From Nematopogon swammerdamellus (lineage: Eukaryota; Arthropoda; Insecta; Lepidoptera; Adelidae), in the NCBI GenBank assembly GCA_946902875.1, contig OX336345.1:20305395-20369394 (forward strand): DNA of 64,000 bases, read 5' to 3'. The translations under genes were made by a program, and so were the position numbers. Below are positions 63,279 through 64,000 of the stretch, one piece after another (position 1 is the first letter of the stretch; every line of letters starts with the position of its first letter). The notes under the pieces were generated by a model, which was not told the DNA's origin, ran no database searches, and saw only the letters and a program-made list of their open reading frames with translations.

Positions 63279-63620
63279 TTTTTTTTTTTATGGAAACTGA
63301 CACGGTTGGCTACATCACCTACAACGTCCGTGATGTCAGCCCATAACACCGGGTGAACTAGGTGCCATGTCAGTGCTTCCCCCTTTGATCGTGCCGGCTA
63401 CACTGAACTGGTCGGAACCTAACTAATCGGAACTTCTTCATTCGGTCGTCATCCCTTCGGTCATTCATTATACTGAACTGGACGGAAACCACAAACTATT
63501 TACATAGCCGTTTCGACCGACATTTCATTCAGTGCGGTGGTACCAACCCGGGCGGGTTAAACCCTACCACCTAGTAATATAAGAAGGGAGTCATATCCCT
63601 TAGTCGCCTTTTACGACATA
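63279..63620 (-). mobile_element. SINE S1 fused to a family A fragment (chimera copy 2)
   Basis: Poly-T at 63279, S1 body with a 60-bp internal partial duplication (CTGAACTGGTCGG ... CTGAACTGGACGG), then CTAGTAATATAAGAAGGGAG, TCATATCCCTTAGTCGCC and TTTTACGACATAC. The S1/A junction matches 28257..28530. Confidence 0.78.
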
Positions 63621-63625
63621 CACGA

Positions 63626-64000
63626 CATATACATACCTATGTGTGGAACATACCTTTGCAGTGCGACATAAGAATGATTTATAGAATTGTGCTGTTCGAA
63701 GAGCTCATCTGTCCACTACAAAGGGGTGTTCCGCGAGAGTATGGTGGGTTTGGCGAATGCGAACAGGGGGAGGACGGATGAGGGAAGCGAGTTCCTCAGA
63801 GCAGCGGCCACAGTAGTAGGTACCTACCGACAAAACAGACCCAATGATCCAACATAATTAGTATTTTCTCATTTTTCGACCATAGTGCCATTTTCCTAGG
63901 TAGCCTACGTTATGGTGTTTAGTACACATTTGAAAACAACTACCCCCCTCCCCCCACAATCTTACCCAGTGCGCCTTGGACCCCCCGTGGCGGTAGAAAT
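63626..64000. other. Unannotated right end of window
   Basis: No gene or repeat family recognised. A C-rich CCCCCCTCCCCCC stretch lies near 63943. Confidence 0.3.

Noticed and set aside
1..64000. Endogenous virus or LTR retrotransposon
   Set aside because: No LTR pairs, gag/protease/integrase motifs or viral genes were recognised; all identifiable RT-related fragments are of non-LTR type.
14160..64000. A multi-gene defence or biosynthetic system
   Set aside because: No cluster of co-oriented intact ORFs exists; coding remnants are isolated transposon pieces.

Overview
The window looks like nuclear DNA of an insect, most likely a moth or butterfly. It is AT-rich, holds one conserved animal gene, and is otherwise a dense mosaic of interspersed repeats, including many copies of short elements of the kind typical of lepidopteran genomes. 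The order-level call is an inference from the repeat style and a short TTAGG array. There is no sign of bacterial, plasmid or viral organisation.

One host gene is clear: an intronless 353-codon ORF at 2233..3294 (+) for the catalytic subunit of cAMP-dependent protein kinase (PKA-C, Pka-C1 type). It has a GC-rich leader (about 1755..2232) with two tiny upstream ORFs and a GC-rich then AT-rich 3' flank. No other intact host gene was recognised.

Layout. 1..1670: a terminal-inverted-repeat element, a 468-bp foldback with a tRNA-like promoter in each arm, and a complete 'family A' retroposon with a 13-bp target-site duplication. 1755..5350: the PKA gene. 5350..14150: comparatively repeat-poor, with a few MITEs (8212, 9985) and short fragments. 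14160..64000: almost continuous transposon mosaic. It holds fragments of an RTE-type LINE (14164, 26339, 36600, 57664), a Jockey-like LINE (47806) and other non-LTR ends (21992, 29085, 43510, 50335, 55893). It also holds a decayed hAT element with perfect 8-bp duplications (17835..18359), a TTAA-flanked palindromic MITE (52340), a minisatellite (23441), large inverted duplications (24927/26937, 30684/31850, 57297/58505), and many copies of recurring families that I label A, S1, S2, C, D, E, F, G and H.

The most interesting structure is a SINE family (S1; best copies 38121..38500 +, 36766..37154 -, 41722..42104 -). Its head combines a tRNA-like A box, about 43 nt closely resembling the internal-promoter half of 5S rRNA, and a B-box-like motif. 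A second SINE (S2, 44274..44718) has an unrelated tRNA Ser/Leu-like head but appears to share S1's central body. Two S1 copies far apart (28257 and 63279) share an identical fusion junction to family A sequence, so the chimera itself may have been mobile.

The elements do not work together as a pathway. What links them is insertion history: many are nested inside others, and the interrupted copy can often be matched across the gap, which gives a relative order of insertion. Repeat boundaries were read by eye and are approximate to a few bases unless a target-site duplication is described.
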